A stretch of DNA of 64,000 nt from a bacterium (GCA_029945725.1 JAQSDB010000003.1:685842-749841); one strand, 5' to 3'. Shown: positions 25,802 to 35,453, counted from the first letter of the stretch. The notes: generated by a model not told the origin, from the sequence alone. Program-made: numbers and translations.

Positions 25802-27334
25802 ATGAGGCATACAACATCACACAGGGCGTGGATCATGCAGGTCATCAACAAACGTTTTCTGACGGGGCTGGCCGTGGCGTCATCGCTGGCCGCCGTATTG
25901 TGCGGGGCGGCCGTTGCCAAACCGTTGTCCGGCAAGGCCATCAAGGGGGATTTCGGTCCGCCGCAGGGCGAGCCCATTCATGCCGTGCTGACCAGCCCGC
26001 CGCAAGTTCCGCCACCGACCAACCGCAAGTACCCGGCCAAGGTGATTGTTGATCTGGAAGTGCGCGAAATTGAGAAAGAGATTTCCGAAGGCGTGCGTTA
26101 CACATACTGGACTTTTGGCGGCACGGTGCCGGGCAGTTTCATTCGCGTGCGCGTCGGCGACACGGTGGAGTTTCATCTCAAGAATCATCCCGACAACAAG
26201 ATGCCGCACAATATTGACCTGCACGGTGTCACCGGGCCGGGCGGTGGTGCCGCTTCCAGCTTCACGGCGCCGGGCCATGAATCCCAGTTCACCTTCAAGG
26301 CCCTGAATCAGGGGCTGTATGTTTACCACTGCGCCACCGCGCCGGTCGGCATGCACGTGGCCAACGGCATGTACGGCATGATCCTGGTGGAACCACCCGA
26401 AGGCCTGCCGAAAGTCGATCACGAGTATTACGTGATGCAGGGTGATTTCTACACCAATAGCAAGTACCGCGAAAAAGGCCTCGCTGCCTTCGACATGGAA
26501 AAGGCCATTGACGAACGCCCGACCTATGTCGTGTTCAACGGCGCTGAAGGTTCGCTCACGGGTGACAAGGCGCTGAAAGCAAAAGTCGGTGAAACGGTGC
26601 GCCTGTTTGTCGGTAACGGCGGCCCGAATCTGGTGTCGAGCTTTCACGTGATCGGCGAGATTTTTGACAAGGTCTGGTTCGAAGGCGGCAGTCATTTTCA
26701 GGAAAATGTACAGACCACACTGATTCCTGCCGGTGGTGCCGTGACCGCTGAATTCCACCTTGATGTGCCGGGCACCTACATTCTGGTGGATCACTCGATC
26801 TTCCGCGCCTTCAATAAGGGCGCACTGGCCATGCTCAAGGCCGAAGGCCCCGAGAACAAGTCGATCTACTCCGGGAAGGAAGTGGACTCCACCTATCTTG
26901 GTGACCGTGCGCAACCCAGCCTCGCTGCCGTGACGCATGCGGCACAGGCCACCGCTTCCGGCACGCTGACGCTGCAGGATCAGGTCAAGGCCGGCCAGGC
27001 CCTGTTTACCGGCACCTGCTCCGTCTGCCATCAGGCGAATGGCGAAGGCATTGCCGGCGTGTTCCCGCCACTCGCCAAATCGGATTTTCTCGCGGCCGAT
27101 CCCAAGCGTGCGCTGTCTATTGTGCTCAAGGGCCTGACCGGAAAAGTCACGGTCAACAGCCACGAATACAATTCGGTAATGCCGCCGATGAACCAGCTTA
27201 ACGATGATGAAGTCGCCAACATCATCACCTATGTACTCAACAGCTGGGGTAATCCCGGTGGCCGTGTCAACGCATCGGACGTGACCATGGCACGCGCTGC
27301 CGCCGGCGGCCAGAACAAGCCGGCACATGAATGA
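25802..27334 (+). CDS. nirK: Copper nitrite reductase NirK with C-terminal cytochrome c domain
   Basis: This 510-residue periplasmic enzyme reduces nitrite to nitric oxide. After a signal peptide come two cupredoxin domains. Type 1 copper ligands are His136, Cys177, His185 and Met190 ([15 protein letters not shown]). Type 2 ligands are His141, His176 and His331; Asp139 and His282 are the catalytic pair. A class I cytochrome c follows with CSVCH (406-410) and a Met ligand near 460 (VMPPM). This AniA-type fusion is longer than plain NirK (about 340-380 residues). RBS AGGGGG precedes ATG 25802; ATG 25835 is an alternative. It is followed by nirV and sco. Confidence 0.95.
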   Translation: MRHTTSHRAWIMQVINKRFLTGLAVASSLAAVLCGAAVAKPLSGKAIKGDFGPPQGEPIHAVLTSPPQVPPPTNRKYPAKVIVDLEVREIEKEISEGVRYTYWTFGGTVPGSFIRVRVGDTVEFHLKNHPDNKMPHNIDLHGVTGPGGGAASSFTAPGHESQFTFKALNQGLYVYHCATAPVGMHVANGMYGMILVEPPEGLPKVDHEYYVMQGDFYTNSKYREKGLAAFDMEKAIDERPTYVVFNGAEGSLTGDKALKAKVGETVRLFVGNGGPNLVSSFHVIGEIFDKVWFEGGSHFQENVQTTLIPAGGAVTAEFHLDVPGTYILVDHSIFRAFNKGALAMLKAEGPENKSIYSGKEVDSTYLGDRAQPSLAAVTHAAQATASGTLTLQDQVKAGQALFTGTCSVCHQANGEGIAGVFPPLAKSDFLAADPKRALSIVLKGLTGKVTVNSHEYNSVMPPMNQLNDDEVANIITYVLNSWGNPGGRVNASDVTMARAAAGGQNKPAHE

Positions 27335-28125
27335 AAACGCTGAAAAGGGCATTGCCGCTGCTGCTGTTGCTGGCAGGCGCGGCAATGGCGCAGCCGGCAG
27401 ACTATGTGTCCCTCCCGGGCGGCGTGCTGCGTACGGCACTGCCACCTGACGGCAAGCAGGCGCCGGCACTTGTCAGTCCGTTTTTCATGCGCACACGCCC
27501 GGTCAGCAACGCGGAATTTCTGGTTTTCGTCACGGCGCATCCGAAATGGCGTCGTGATGCCGTACCGGTGTTGTTTGCCGACAATGGTTACCTGACGCAG
27601 TGGGCTGCGCCTGATGCCGTTGGCAAGGGCGCCGGGGATCAACCAGTGACGCAGGTCAGCTGGTTTGCCGCCGAAGCCTTTTGCGAGGCCGAGAACGCCC
27701 GCCTGCCGACCTGGCACGAATGGGAGTTTGTGGCCGCCGCTGATGCAACGCGCCCTGATGCCCGCAGTGATCCGGCATGGCGCGCGCGCATCCTGTCCTG
27801 GTACAGCCGGCCCGGTACCAGCGCCTTGCCGAAAATCGGCCAGACCGGAAAAAACGTCTACGGCGTTTATGACATGCACGGCCTGGTGTGGGAGTGGGTT
27901 GAGGATTACGCCGGGTTGATGGTCAGTGTCGACAATCGCGTGCAGGGCGATCCCGACGTGCAGAAGTTCTGCGGCGCCGGTGCCCTGTCGGTGAGTGATC
28001 GTGAAAATTATGCCGTGCTGATGCGTATTGCCATGCTGTCCTCGCTCAAGGGCGCGGACACCACGCGCAACCTTGGTTTCCGTTGTGCCCGCGACGGCGT
28101 CAAAAAACAGGAAAAGACACCATGA
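27331..28125 (+). CDS. nirV: NirV-like protein (FGE/SUMF1-type domain)
   Basis: This 264-residue protein has a signal peptide (cleavage after AAMAQ region) and a formylglycine-generating-enzyme-like domain. Its marks are [68 protein letters not shown] and [10 protein letters not shown]. NirV is encoded next to nirK in several denitrifiers and has this fold. Start ATG overlaps the nirK stop (ATGA at 27331), implying coupled translation. Its exact role in NirK maturation is not established. Confidence 0.85.
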   Translation: MKTLKRALPLLLLLAGAAMAQPADYVSLPGGVLRTALPPDGKQAPALVSPFFMRTRPVSNAEFLVFVTAHPKWRRDAVPVLFADNGYLTQWAAPDAVGKGAGDQPVTQVSWFAAEAFCEAENARLPTWHEWEFVAAADATRPDARSDPAWRARILSWYSRPGTSALPKIGQTGKNVYGVYDMHGLVWEWVEDYAGLMVSVDNRVQGDPDVQKFCGAGALSVSDRENYAVLMRIAMLSSLKGADTTRNLGFRCARDGVKKQEKTP

Positions 28126-28712
28126 GAATTCCATTGCTGCTGCAGCGCAGCGCATTGCTGTGTGCGTGTTTATGGGTAGCTCCGCTGCTGGCGGCCGGCA
28201 GCGAATCACCGTTGCCGGGTGATTCGGTGTACCAGCTGGATGTGCCACTCACCGACCAGAACGGAGTGACGCAGCCCTTTCCGGCACTGCGCGGCAAGGT
28301 GCGCATCATCAGCATGTTTTATGCGAACTGCCCCTACGTCTGCCCCATGATCATCAACACCATCAAGCAGACGGAAAACTCGCTGACGGAAGCGCAGCGG
28401 GCGCAGACGGGCGTGCTCCTGATCAGTCTTGATCCGGAACGCGACACACCGGAGGAATTGAAGAAAGTGGAAACCACGCGTCATCTCGACGGCGCGCGCT
28501 GGATGCTGGTGCGCACCCCTGCCGGTGATGTGCGCAAGCTCGCGGCCCTGCTCGGCATTCAGTACCGCGCGCTGGAAAACCGCGACTTCAATCATTCCAC
28601 CGCCATCATCCTGCTTGATGCCGACGGCCGTATCCGCGCCACCAGCGATCATATCGGCGAACCGGACCCGGAGTTCGAGGCGGCCCTCAAGGCCCTGTTG
28701 CCTGCGCACTGA
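28122..28712 (+). CDS. SCO1/SenC-family copper chaperone
   Basis: This 196-residue protein has a signal peptide (to about residue 25) and a thioredoxin-like SCO domain. The copper site is C70-PYV-C74 and His158 in FNHSTAII, with the conserved SLDPERDTPEELK. It overlaps nirV by ATGA (28122). SCO proteins deliver copper to CuA of cytochrome oxidases; here the operon suggests loading of NirK instead. That assignment is inferred from position. Confidence 0.9.
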   Translation: MRIPLLLQRSALLCACLWVAPLLAAGSESPLPGDSVYQLDVPLTDQNGVTQPFPALRGKVRIISMFYANCPYVCPMIINTIKQTENSLTEAQRAQTGVLLISLDPERDTPEELKKVETTRHLDGARWMLVRTPAGDVRKLAALLGIQYRALENRDFNHSTAIILLDADGRIRATSDHIGEPDPEFEAALKALLPAH

Positions 28713-28892
28713 TGCGGGGCCGTTGTTTTTTCCTTGCAACAACACGAGCAAGAAAGTTCGATGAAGAGCCGGATTTTTCCGGAATGAAAAGCAGCGGCGA
28801 CCTGAAGTATTTTTTCCGGCCCGCTGACTTCAAAAAGCCACGCTAAAGCCCGTTATAAAAGCAAGCCTGCCTTTTATTTTTTCAAACATTTC

Positions 28893-29948
28893 TCAGCGGC
28901 CTTCGCGAAACTCGCGCGGTGTCATGTTCATCCAGCGGCGGAAGGTGCGGCTGAAATTGGACGTGTCGCCGTAGCCGAGGCGTTCCGCAATGGCGTCGAT
29001 GGGCAGGCTGGTCTGCTGCAATAGCCAGCAGGCCAGCTCTTCGCGCACATCATCAAGCAGCTGCTGGTAGGTCGAGCCTTCTTCATGCAGGCGGCGGATC
29101 AGCGTGCGCGCCGATACATGTTCTTCTGCCGCCAGTGCTTCCAGTGCCGGATAGCCGTCCTTGCAGTTGACGAGGCGCTGCTGGATGCGTTGCGTCAGGT
29201 TGCCGCCGGCCAGTTGCCGTTGCAGCTGGTGTTCGCAATCACGGTGCGCCACGCGTGCCGCTTCCGGATCCGCCGCGAGACTGGGGCTGTTGAGCAGGGC
29301 GGGTGTGAGATGAACGCGCAATTGCGCATGACCGAATTCGTTGTGTGCGGCCACGCGCTGGTATTGCCCGGCCCAGGCCGGTGCCGCGAACGGCCACTCG
29401 ATGCGTATCTCGGCTTTCAGGTCGAGACCCGTCACGGTTTCCAGCAGGCGCAGCATGCTCGCCACCAGATGGCCGAGCAGGTATTCGCGTACATCATCCG
29501 ACATCAGGTATTCGTTGACGGCGATGCTGGCGCCTTCGCCCGGTATCAGCTGCAGCGAGGCCATGCGCTGGCGCAGCGGCATGTAGCGCTGCAGCAGCGC
29601 AATGGTCTGCGCCAGATTGCTGCTGGCAGCGGCGGCCTGACCGAGCGCTCCGTGTGCCGACACCTGCGTGCGGCTGCCGACGTCGATGCCCAGCCACGGG
29701 CAATCCGTGAGCGCCAGCGCATGCAGGATCAGGCGCCGCATCTGTTCGAAGCTGAGAAAGCGGTTGTCGGTGTGCAGGGTTTTCCAGTCGAGGCGCGTGC
29801 CCTCGATGATCTGCGCTTCGCTGAAGCCACGGCCGCGCAATTCGGCACAGAGCAGGCGCGTGTACACCGGGTGCAGGGCGGGTTGCAGCCAGATTTCGGG
29901 CGAGGGGGCCAGCTTCGGTGCGTCAGCGGTCACGGGATGGTCTGTCAC
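28893..29948 (-). CDS. AraC-family transcriptional regulator (alkane regulator candidate)
   Basis: This protein of about 351 residues has an N-terminal Arabinose_bd-type domain (LSFEQMRRLILHALALTDCPWLGIDVGSRTQVSAHGALGQAA) and a C-terminal AraC double helix-turn-helix (ELACWLLQQTSLPIDAIAERLGYGDTSNFSRTFRRWMNMTPREFR). The start is uncertain: GTG 29948 or TTG 29969, neither with a good RBS. It is divergent from alkB, as AlkR is in Acinetobacter, so control of alkB is inferred. The OruR-type N-terminus is related. Confidence 0.88.
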   Translation of the reverse strand: MTDHPVTADAPKLAPSPEIWLQPALHPVYTRLLCAELRGRGFSEAQIIEGTRLDWKTLHTDNRFLSFEQMRRLILHALALTDCPWLGIDVGSRTQVSAHGALGQAAAASSNLAQTIALLQRYMPLRQRMASLQLIPGEGASIAVNEYLMSDDVREYLLGHLVASMLRLLETVTGLDLKAEIRIEWPFAAPAWAGQYQRVAAHNEFGHAQLRVHLTPALLNSPSLAADPEAARVAHRDCEHQLQRQLAGGNLTQRIQQRLVNCKDGYPALEALAAEEHVSARTLIRRLHEEGSTYQQLLDDVREELACWLLQQTSLPIDAIAERLGYGDTSNFSRTFRRWMNMTPREFREGR

Positions 29949-30040
29949 AAAAAGACGAATTATTGCCAATCCTAGCGGTTATTTCGGCGCCGCGTCAGCC
30001 CTAGTGTGGGGTCCTGTCTTGATCACCACGGGAATTCGCC

Positions 30041-31243
30041 ATGACTGTTGCCTTTGCTACCCACGAGCACACCGCCGTTCCTTACCGCGACCGCAAGCGT
30101 TATGCCTGGCTGCTGTCGGTGATTGCCCCGGCCGGCATTGTCATCGGCCCGGTCGCACACCTGCTCGGCGCCACCAGCCCGCTCTGGTTCTTTTTCTCGC
30201 TGGCTTTTTTCTACGGCGGCATTCCCCTGCTCGACAAGCTCTTCGGCGAAGACCGCAGCAATCCGCCGGAAGCTGCCGTGCCTGCGCTCGAGGCCGACCG
30301 TTACTACCGCTACATCAACTATGCCGTGGTGCCGGTGCTGTGGGGCAGCCTGCTGTTCAACTGCATTTACCTCGCCACGCATGAACTGCCCTGGTACAGC
30401 TGGCTGGCCACCGTGATCGTCACCGGCTCCATGCTCGGCTTCGGTCTCAATCTCAGCCACGAGCTCGGCCACAAGAAGGACTGGCTCGGGCGCAAGGTTG
30501 GCCTGTTCAATACCGCCCTGGGCGGTTATGGCCATTTCTCCGTCGAGCACAACCGCGGCCATCACCGCCATGTCGCCACGCCCGAAGATCCGGCGTCTTC
30601 AAAAATGGGCGAAAGCATTTACCGTTTCATGTTCCGCGAACTGCCTGGCTGTTTTTTTCGCGGCTGGGATCTGGAAGCCGAACGCATGGAACGGCTGAAC
30701 AAACCGGTCTGGAGTCTCGACAATGAAATCATCCAGGCCGGTCTTGTCACCACGGTGCTGTACGGCACACTGATCGCTTTCTTCGGCGTGAAGATGATTC
30801 CCGTCCTGCTGGTCGTGGCTTTCTGGGGCGCCTTCCAGCTCACCTCGGCGAACTACATCGAGCATTACGGCCTCGTGCGGCGGCAACTGGCCAGCGGTCG
30901 TTACGAGCAGTGCCAGCCGCACCATTCCTGGAACAGCAACCACATCATTTCCAATCTGGTGGTGTTTCATTTGCAGCGCCATTCCGATCACCACGCACAC
31001 CCGACCCGCAGCTACCAGTCGCTGCGCGACTTTCCCGAACTGCCGACACTGCCTTCCGGTTACTTCGGCATGTTTCTCGCCGCCTATGTGCCGCCGGTCT
31101 GGTTCCGCATCATGGACCCGCGTCTGGTCGCTGCCGTTGGCGGTGATGTCGAACGCATCAATTTCCTGCCGGTAAAGCGCCAGCGCCTGATGCGTCGTTA
31201 TGGCCTCAAGGAAAAATCCCTGCTGGCGCAGGAGGCCGCATGA
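30041..31243 (+). CDS. alkB: Alkane 1-monooxygenase AlkB
   Basis: This 400-residue integral membrane non-haem diiron enzyme has the full set of histidine boxes: HELGH (140-144), EHNRGHH (169-175), LQRHSDHH (311-318), plus the AlkB signature NYIEHYGL (271-278). It hydroxylates medium-chain n-alkanes at the terminal carbon, with electrons from rubredoxin. GGGAATTC precedes the ATG. The stop overlaps the start of the rubredoxin gene (ATGA), and a divergent AraC-type regulator sits upstream. Confidence 0.97.
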   Translation: MTVAFATHEHTAVPYRDRKRYAWLLSVIAPAGIVIGPVAHLLGATSPLWFFFSLAFFYGGIPLLDKLFGEDRSNPPEAAVPALEADRYYRYINYAVVPVLWGSLLFNCIYLATHELPWYSWLATVIVTGSMLGFGLNLSHELGHKKDWLGRKVGLFNTALGGYGHFSVEHNRGHHRHVATPEDPASSKMGESIYRFMFRELPGCFFRGWDLEAERMERLNKPVWSLDNEIIQAGLVTTVLYGTLIAFFGVKMIPVLLVVAFWGAFQLTSANYIEHYGLVRRQLASGRYEQCQPHHSWNSNHIISNLVVFHLQRHSDHHAHPTRSYQSLRDFPELPTLPSGYFGMFLAAYVPPVWFRIMDPRLVAAVGGDVERINFLPVKRQRLMRRYGLKEKSLLAQEAA

Positions 31244-31410
31244 GCCGTCATCAATGCCCCGGTTGCGGTTTTGTGTTTGACGAAAAAATCGCTGATCCCC
31301 TCAACGGCTATCCGGCCGGCACGCGGTGGACGGCGTTGCCGGAAACGTACAGCTGCCCGGACTGTTCGGTGCGCGACAAGCCCGACTTTGTGAAGCTGGA
31401 CGACGAGTAA
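31240..31410 (+). CDS. Rubredoxin, AlkG-type
   Basis: This 56-residue iron protein carries CPGCGFVFDE near the N-terminus and CPDCSVRDKPDF at the end, the two Cys-x2-Cys motifs that bind one iron. The P-x-G-T/F-x-W between (YPAGTRWTALP) is normal. The second motif has Ser in place of the usual Gly after Cys. It overlaps the alkB stop codon, so the two are translated together; it passes electrons to AlkB. A rubredoxin reductase is not in the window. Confidence 0.92.
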   Translation: MSRHQCPGCGFVFDEKIADPLNGYPAGTRWTALPETYSCPDCSVRDKPDFVKLDDE

Positions 31411-31597
31411 GCCGCAGGCACGGAACGGAAAGTGTCAGGGGGTTTCTCCCGGCATTGTTTGTCCGGGTGAGTCTTCAGCACTGCACGGGAAGCCTGTCCG
31501 GCGGGTATTACAGTTGCGCCTCCTGGTCTGCCGCGTTAGCGTCGCTGCGATCATTTTTGCCAACCCGCTTTGCCGGGTTTGTAACAGGAGGACATTG

Positions 31598-32356
31598 ATG
31601 GACAGGATTTCCGGTGCCGACGCCCAGGCTGCCGATTATGAGCAGCTGTTCCAGCAGCGTGGCCATGCCTACGATGCTGCCATGCGCCGTTATCCGCGCG
31701 CGCGCGACGAGGAATTTTCCGAGGCCGTGCGCCGCGCGCAGCTGCAGCCGGGCATGCGCGTGGCCGATGTACCGGCCGGCGGCGGCTACCTGCAGTCCTA
31801 CCTGCCGGCGGATTGCCGCTGGCAGGGGCACGAGCCCTGCGCCAACTTCAGCCGGGCCGGTGATGCCGGCGTGATACCCCTGTTGCCCCTGCCCTGGGGC
31901 AATGCCGCGGTAGATGCGGTTCTCAGCATTGCCGGCGTACATCATCTGGAGGACAAGCGTCCGCTGTTTGCCGAGCTGCTGCGCGTGGTGCGGCCGGGCG
32001 GACGGCTAGTGCTGGCAGATGTCTGGCGCGATTCCGCCGTCGCCGCCTTCCTCGACGGTTTTGTCGGGGACCACAACAGCACCGGCCATACCGGCTCCTA
32101 TCTGGATGAGGCAACGGCGGATGAATTGCGCGCTGCCGGATGGCAGGAGCCGGTGCTGGAGCATGTCCCCATTCACTGGCGCTTTGCCGGCCACGCCGAG
32201 CTCGCCGCCTTCTGTACCGCCCTCTTCGATTTGCGCGGGGTGACGCCACAGCAGGTGCTGGACGCCGTGCTGGCCGGGCCCGGTATCGACACTCTGGCCG
32301 ATGGTGTTGGCTTGCGCTGGGGACTGACTTATTGCACGGCGCGGCGCCCTTCCTGA
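31598..32356 (+). CDS. Class I SAM-dependent methyltransferase
   Basis: This 252-residue protein has a Rossmann-type methyltransferase core. Motif I is MRVADVPAGGGYLQSYLP, followed by VDAVLSIAGVHHLEDKRPLFAELLRVVRPGGRLVLADVWR, the typical post-I to motif III region of methyltransf_11. AGGAGG precedes ATG 31598. The frame extends 28 codons further without support. The substrate is unknown. Confidence 0.85.
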   Translation: MDRISGADAQAADYEQLFQQRGHAYDAAMRRYPRARDEEFSEAVRRAQLQPGMRVADVPAGGGYLQSYLPADCRWQGHEPCANFSRAGDAGVIPLLPLPWGNAAVDAVLSIAGVHHLEDKRPLFAELLRVVRPGGRLVLADVWRDSAVAAFLDGFVGDHNSTGHTGSYLDEATADELRAAGWQEPVLEHVPIHWRFAGHAELAAFCTALFDLRGVTPQQVLDAVLAGPGIDTLADGVGLRWGLTYCTARRPS

Positions 32357-32495
32357 AAAGGCAGGCAAGTGCTGGCTGTGTGTGGTGTCGTACGGAGCCG
32401 GCTCTCGTGCCGGGGTAAGTTCATCAGCAGTTGCCTCCGCCTGACTCAGGTCGTGATGGCAGGACTCCGCCCCGGCATCACCTCAGGTCACGCTC

Positions 32496-34016
32496 ATGAA
32501 TACGGCACCGGTCAGCCCCCCGCGCCACGCGGTGATGTTCAGTGCAGCATGTGCGCTGCTGCTTTTGCCCTCGGCAGGCTTTGCCGAAGATCCGGTGCTG
32601 GATACCCCGGCGCAGCAGGCAGCGCCCACGGCGTTTGCGGCGGAAAAGCCGAAGCCGGTGCTGGACTGGGGGCAGGGTGCGGGCAAAAGTTATCTCGTGC
32701 CGGCCATGGAAATCGTGGGAGAGGAATTCCTGCTCAACCAGTACGACCGCCATTTCATCGACGCCGGTGTCTACGGTTCCAGCTGGAACAGCTTTCAGGA
32801 AAACGTCACCGGCAAATGGGTGTACGACAGCGACCCCTTCGCCATCAACCAGTTCCTGCATCCGTATCAGGGGTCGCTTTATCACGGCATGGCACGCTCG
32901 GCCGGCCTCAATTACTGGGAGTCGATGGGCTACACCTTTCTTGGCAGCGCGCTCTGGGAAACCGCCGGCGAAACCGGCGCCGCTTCCATCAACGACCAGT
33001 TCACCACCAGCATTGGCGGCAGCTTTCTTGGCGAGCCCCTCTACCGCATGGCAAGCCTGCTGCTGGAAAGCAATAACGGCCCCGGCTTCTGGAGTGAACT
33101 GGGCGCGGCGGCGATCTCGCCACCCACCGGTTTTAACCGCCTCGCCTATGGCAAGCGTTTCGACGGCGTCTTCCGCAGCTACAACCCGGCGGTGTACACG
33201 CGCCTGCAACTCGGCATGAACCTGAATGCCACCGTGCATTCGAACGTGAACGTGAATCCCGATGCCACCCAGCCCGCCATGCCGCAGAGTTACCAGCGTG
33301 GCGAAGGCGTGGCGGATTTCACCATGGCCTACGGACTTCCCGGCAAGCATGGCTACAGCTACGACCGGCCTTTTGATTACTTTCTTTTCCAGTTCACCGC
33401 CGCCTCCAGCAATGTGTTTGAAAACATCATGAGCCGCGGCCTTCTTTACGGCACCGATTACGCGGTCGGCAAAAGCTACCGCGGTGTGTGGGGCGTGTAC
33501 GGCATCTACGATTACATCGCACCGCAGATTTTCCGTATCTCGACCACGGCCGTCGCCCTCGGCACCACCGGCCAGTGGTGGCTGTCGCAGCGGATCGCCC
33601 TGCAGGGCAGTGCGCTGGCCGGTGCCGGTTATGGTTCAGCCGGCACTATCAGGGGCATTGGCGAGCGCGATTATCACAACGGCATCACGCCACAGGGTTT
33701 GCTGGCTACGCGTCTTATTTTTGGGGATCGCGCATCATTCGACATGACCGTGCGTGATTACTATGTCAGCGGCATGGCTTCCGGTGAAAGCAGCGGTTCA
33801 GAAAACATTGCCCGTGCCGATACCTCACTCACGGTGCGCGTGTTCAACCTGCACGGCATCATGCTCAAGTACGTCGCCTCGCAACGTGATGCGTCCTACC
33901 CTGATCTTCCCGCCACGCATCAGCGCGTGGGTTCCATCAGTCTCGGATATTCCTTCCTCGGGCAAACGCATTTTGGTGCAGTGGACTGGCGACCCGCCAG
34001 CGAAGGCGGGCCGTGA
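32496..34016 (+). CDS. DUF3943-domain outer-membrane-like protein
   Basis: This 506-residue protein has a signal peptide (to about residue 30, LLLLPSAGFA). The DUF3943 signature is AINQFLHPYQGSLYHGMARSAGLNYWESMGYTFLGSALWETAGE. After that come repeated aromatic, alternating strands (YDYFLFQFTAASSNVFENIM, GVWGVYGIYDYIAPQIFRI, FDMTVRDYYVSG) that suggest an outer-membrane beta barrel. It ends SLGYSFLGQTHF.... Function is unknown. A strong terminator follows. Confidence 0.82.
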   Translation: MNTAPVSPPRHAVMFSAACALLLLPSAGFAEDPVLDTPAQQAAPTAFAAEKPKPVLDWGQGAGKSYLVPAMEIVGEEFLLNQYDRHFIDAGVYGSSWNSFQENVTGKWVYDSDPFAINQFLHPYQGSLYHGMARSAGLNYWESMGYTFLGSALWETAGETGAASINDQFTTSIGGSFLGEPLYRMASLLLESNNGPGFWSELGAAAISPPTGFNRLAYGKRFDGVFRSYNPAVYTRLQLGMNLNATVHSNVNVNPDATQPAMPQSYQRGEGVADFTMAYGLPGKHGYSYDRPFDYFLFQFTAASSNVFENIMSRGLLYGTDYAVGKSYRGVWGVYGIYDYIAPQIFRISTTAVALGTTGQWWLSQRIALQGSALAGAGYGSAGTIRGIGERDYHNGITPQGLLATRLIFGDRASFDMTVRDYYVSGMASGESSGSENIARADTSLTVRVFNLHGIMLKYVASQRDASYPDLPATHQRVGSISLGYSFLGQTHFGAVDWRPASEGGP

Positions 34017-34047
34017 GAGCGGATCAGGCCGGCAGCAGGGAATAAAA

Positions 34048-34075
34048 AAACCGGAAGGGCAATCCCTTCCGGTTT
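34048..34075. terminator. Bidirectional terminator
   Basis: AAACCGGAAGGG and CCCTTCCGGTTT form a 12-bp stem around CAAT, flanked by A7 and T7. It separates the convergent genes ending at 34016 and 34078. Confidence 0.95.
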
Positions 34076-34077
34076 TT

Positions 34078-34785
34078 TTATGGGCGCAGGCGTTTGCCGA
34101 TGACGCGGGCGACCTGTGCGGCCCAGGTGGCGTAGGCCTGCGGGCCGGGGTGAAAGCCGTCGCTGGCCATGTAGCCGGTGTCGAGGGGGAAGTCGGCGGT
34201 GACGAGTTCGGCGTGCGGGATGTTGTGCAGTTGCGCGGCAATGGCGCGGTTCAGGCGTTGCGCGCGCAGGCCCATATACCAGCGCAGCGGCTGCGGCAGG
34301 GCGGGAAAATACTGCATGGGCGGTACGGCAGAAAACAGGATGTGCGCGGCGCTGAATTTTTCCCGCAGCAGCAGCATCAGTTGCGTTTGCTGCGCATTCC
34401 AGATTTTCAGCCGGGTGCCGGCGGTGGCGTCATTGGCGCCGATGGAGGTCACCACCACATCAAAACTTTCGGCGTCGGTCTGTTCGAGTGCATCCAGTAC
34501 ATCGGCCAGGGTATGGCCGGTGGTGGCGATCAACCGCCAGTCCACGGTGTGGTGTTCGCACAGCGCGGCAACCAGCTGGCCGGCCAGGGCTTCATCCTGA
34601 TGCCCGGCACCAACACCGGCCGCCGCGGAATCACCCACGATCAGCAGGCGCAGCGGCGTGCCATTGCCGGCAACCCCGTTGCGCTCGCCGGGCGGCTCCG
34701 GCAGGCGCGCGGTATCGCGGCGCACGCGCCGGCCCTGCGTGATCAGGATCGGGCCAAGGCCAATGGTGACGAGGGGATAAAACAT
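34078..34785 (-). CDS. SGNH/GDSL-family hydrolase
   Basis: This 235-residue protein has the SGNH blocks: LLIVGDSAAAG with nucleophile Ser53, GANDATAG (block III Asn), and the C-terminal DGFHPGP with the Asp/His pair. A short hydrophobic stretch, FYPLVTIGLGPILI, is at the N-terminus, perhaps a membrane anchor. Start ATG 34785 follows AGGAAAA; the longer frame is basic and unlike the family. Likely substrates are esters, lysophospholipids or acetylated sugars. Confidence 0.86.
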   Translation of the reverse strand: MFYPLVTIGLGPILITQGRRVRRDTARLPEPPGERNGVAGNGTPLRLLIVGDSAAAGVGAGHQDEALAGQLVAALCEHHTVDWRLIATTGHTLADVLDALEQTDAESFDVVVTSIGANDATAGTRLKIWNAQQTQLMLLLREKFSAAHILFSAVPPMQYFPALPQPLRWYMGLRAQRLNRAIAAQLHNIPHAELVTADFPLDTGYMASDGFHPGPQAYATWAAQVARVIGKRLRP

Positions 34786-34925
34786 GGCGTTTTTCCTGCG
34801 GGTGCGGAGGCTTTCCGGAAGAAGTGGGTATCTATGGCTTGAGCGTAACCCGGCCTGCCTTGCGGTTCGGTGATGTTTTGTTGTCTGTTGCGGGTGATTT
34901 TTGCACCGTATCGCTTTGCGGCGAG

Positions 34926-35115
34926 GTGTTCCGACGGGGGCTTCTGCTGTTTCTTTGCAAGGGCGTTGCGCCCTGCGTGCGGGCCTCACTTTTTTTTGTT
35001 ACTCGGCCTGTGGCCTCGCCCTTCGGGCCGCCCAACAAAGCGGGCGTTCACCTCGCTGCGCGAGGATGTCGCAAAAGAAAGTAAGCCAAGAAAGGCGACC
35101 CCTGCGGGGAGCTCG
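34926..35115 (+). repeat. Copy A of a ~190-bp intergenic repeat
   Basis: The same sequence occurs in opposite orientation at 45166-45356. Long stretches are identical, for example CACCTCGCTGCGCGAGGATG and AAAGGCGACCCCTGCGGGG, as well as CTCGCCCTTCGGGCCG. The element is rich in small palindromes and encodes no convincing protein. Confidence 0.85.
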
Positions 35116-35281
35116 CGCATTATGGCTTTTGCTCCTGCCCCACGGGCCTCCCTTCGGTCGCAGCCCTCTTCCCCGTGGTCATGCTCGCGCCGTGCGGCGA
35201 CTCGCAATCTATTTCTGTGCTTTTAATTTTTGTTAGGTCGTAGGTTAGGAAAAACCGATATGGATTTTGTGGCCCTTGCAG

Positions 35282-35306
35282 GTTGGGCTGACGAAGGAAG
35301 CCCAAA
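35282..35306. repeat. Hairpin repeat (GGTTGGGCT / AGCCCAA)
   Basis: GTTGGGCT and AGCCCAAaC flank GACGAAGGA. It resembles a common proteobacterial intergenic hairpin element. Confidence 0.5.
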
Positions 35307-35329
35307 CTTGCCGGCCACGACCCGGTTTC

Positions 35330-35395
35330 GTAGGAGCGGCTTCAGCCGCGAACATATTCTTGCGCCGGAATATTCGCGGCTGAAGCCGCTCCTAC
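35330..35395. repeat. REP-like inverted pair 1 (BIME-type)
   Basis: GTAGGAGCGGCTTCAGCCGC (35330) and its exact complement (35374-35395) form a 22-bp inverted repeat with a 22-bp spacer. The unit is itself a hairpin and is of the kind known as REP in Pseudomonas and relatives. Confidence 0.85.
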
Positions 35396-35453
35396 GCCCC
35401 GAAAAGGAATTACCTTTAAACCTGCGCACCCCAATATTCCTGGCGGTCTTCAC

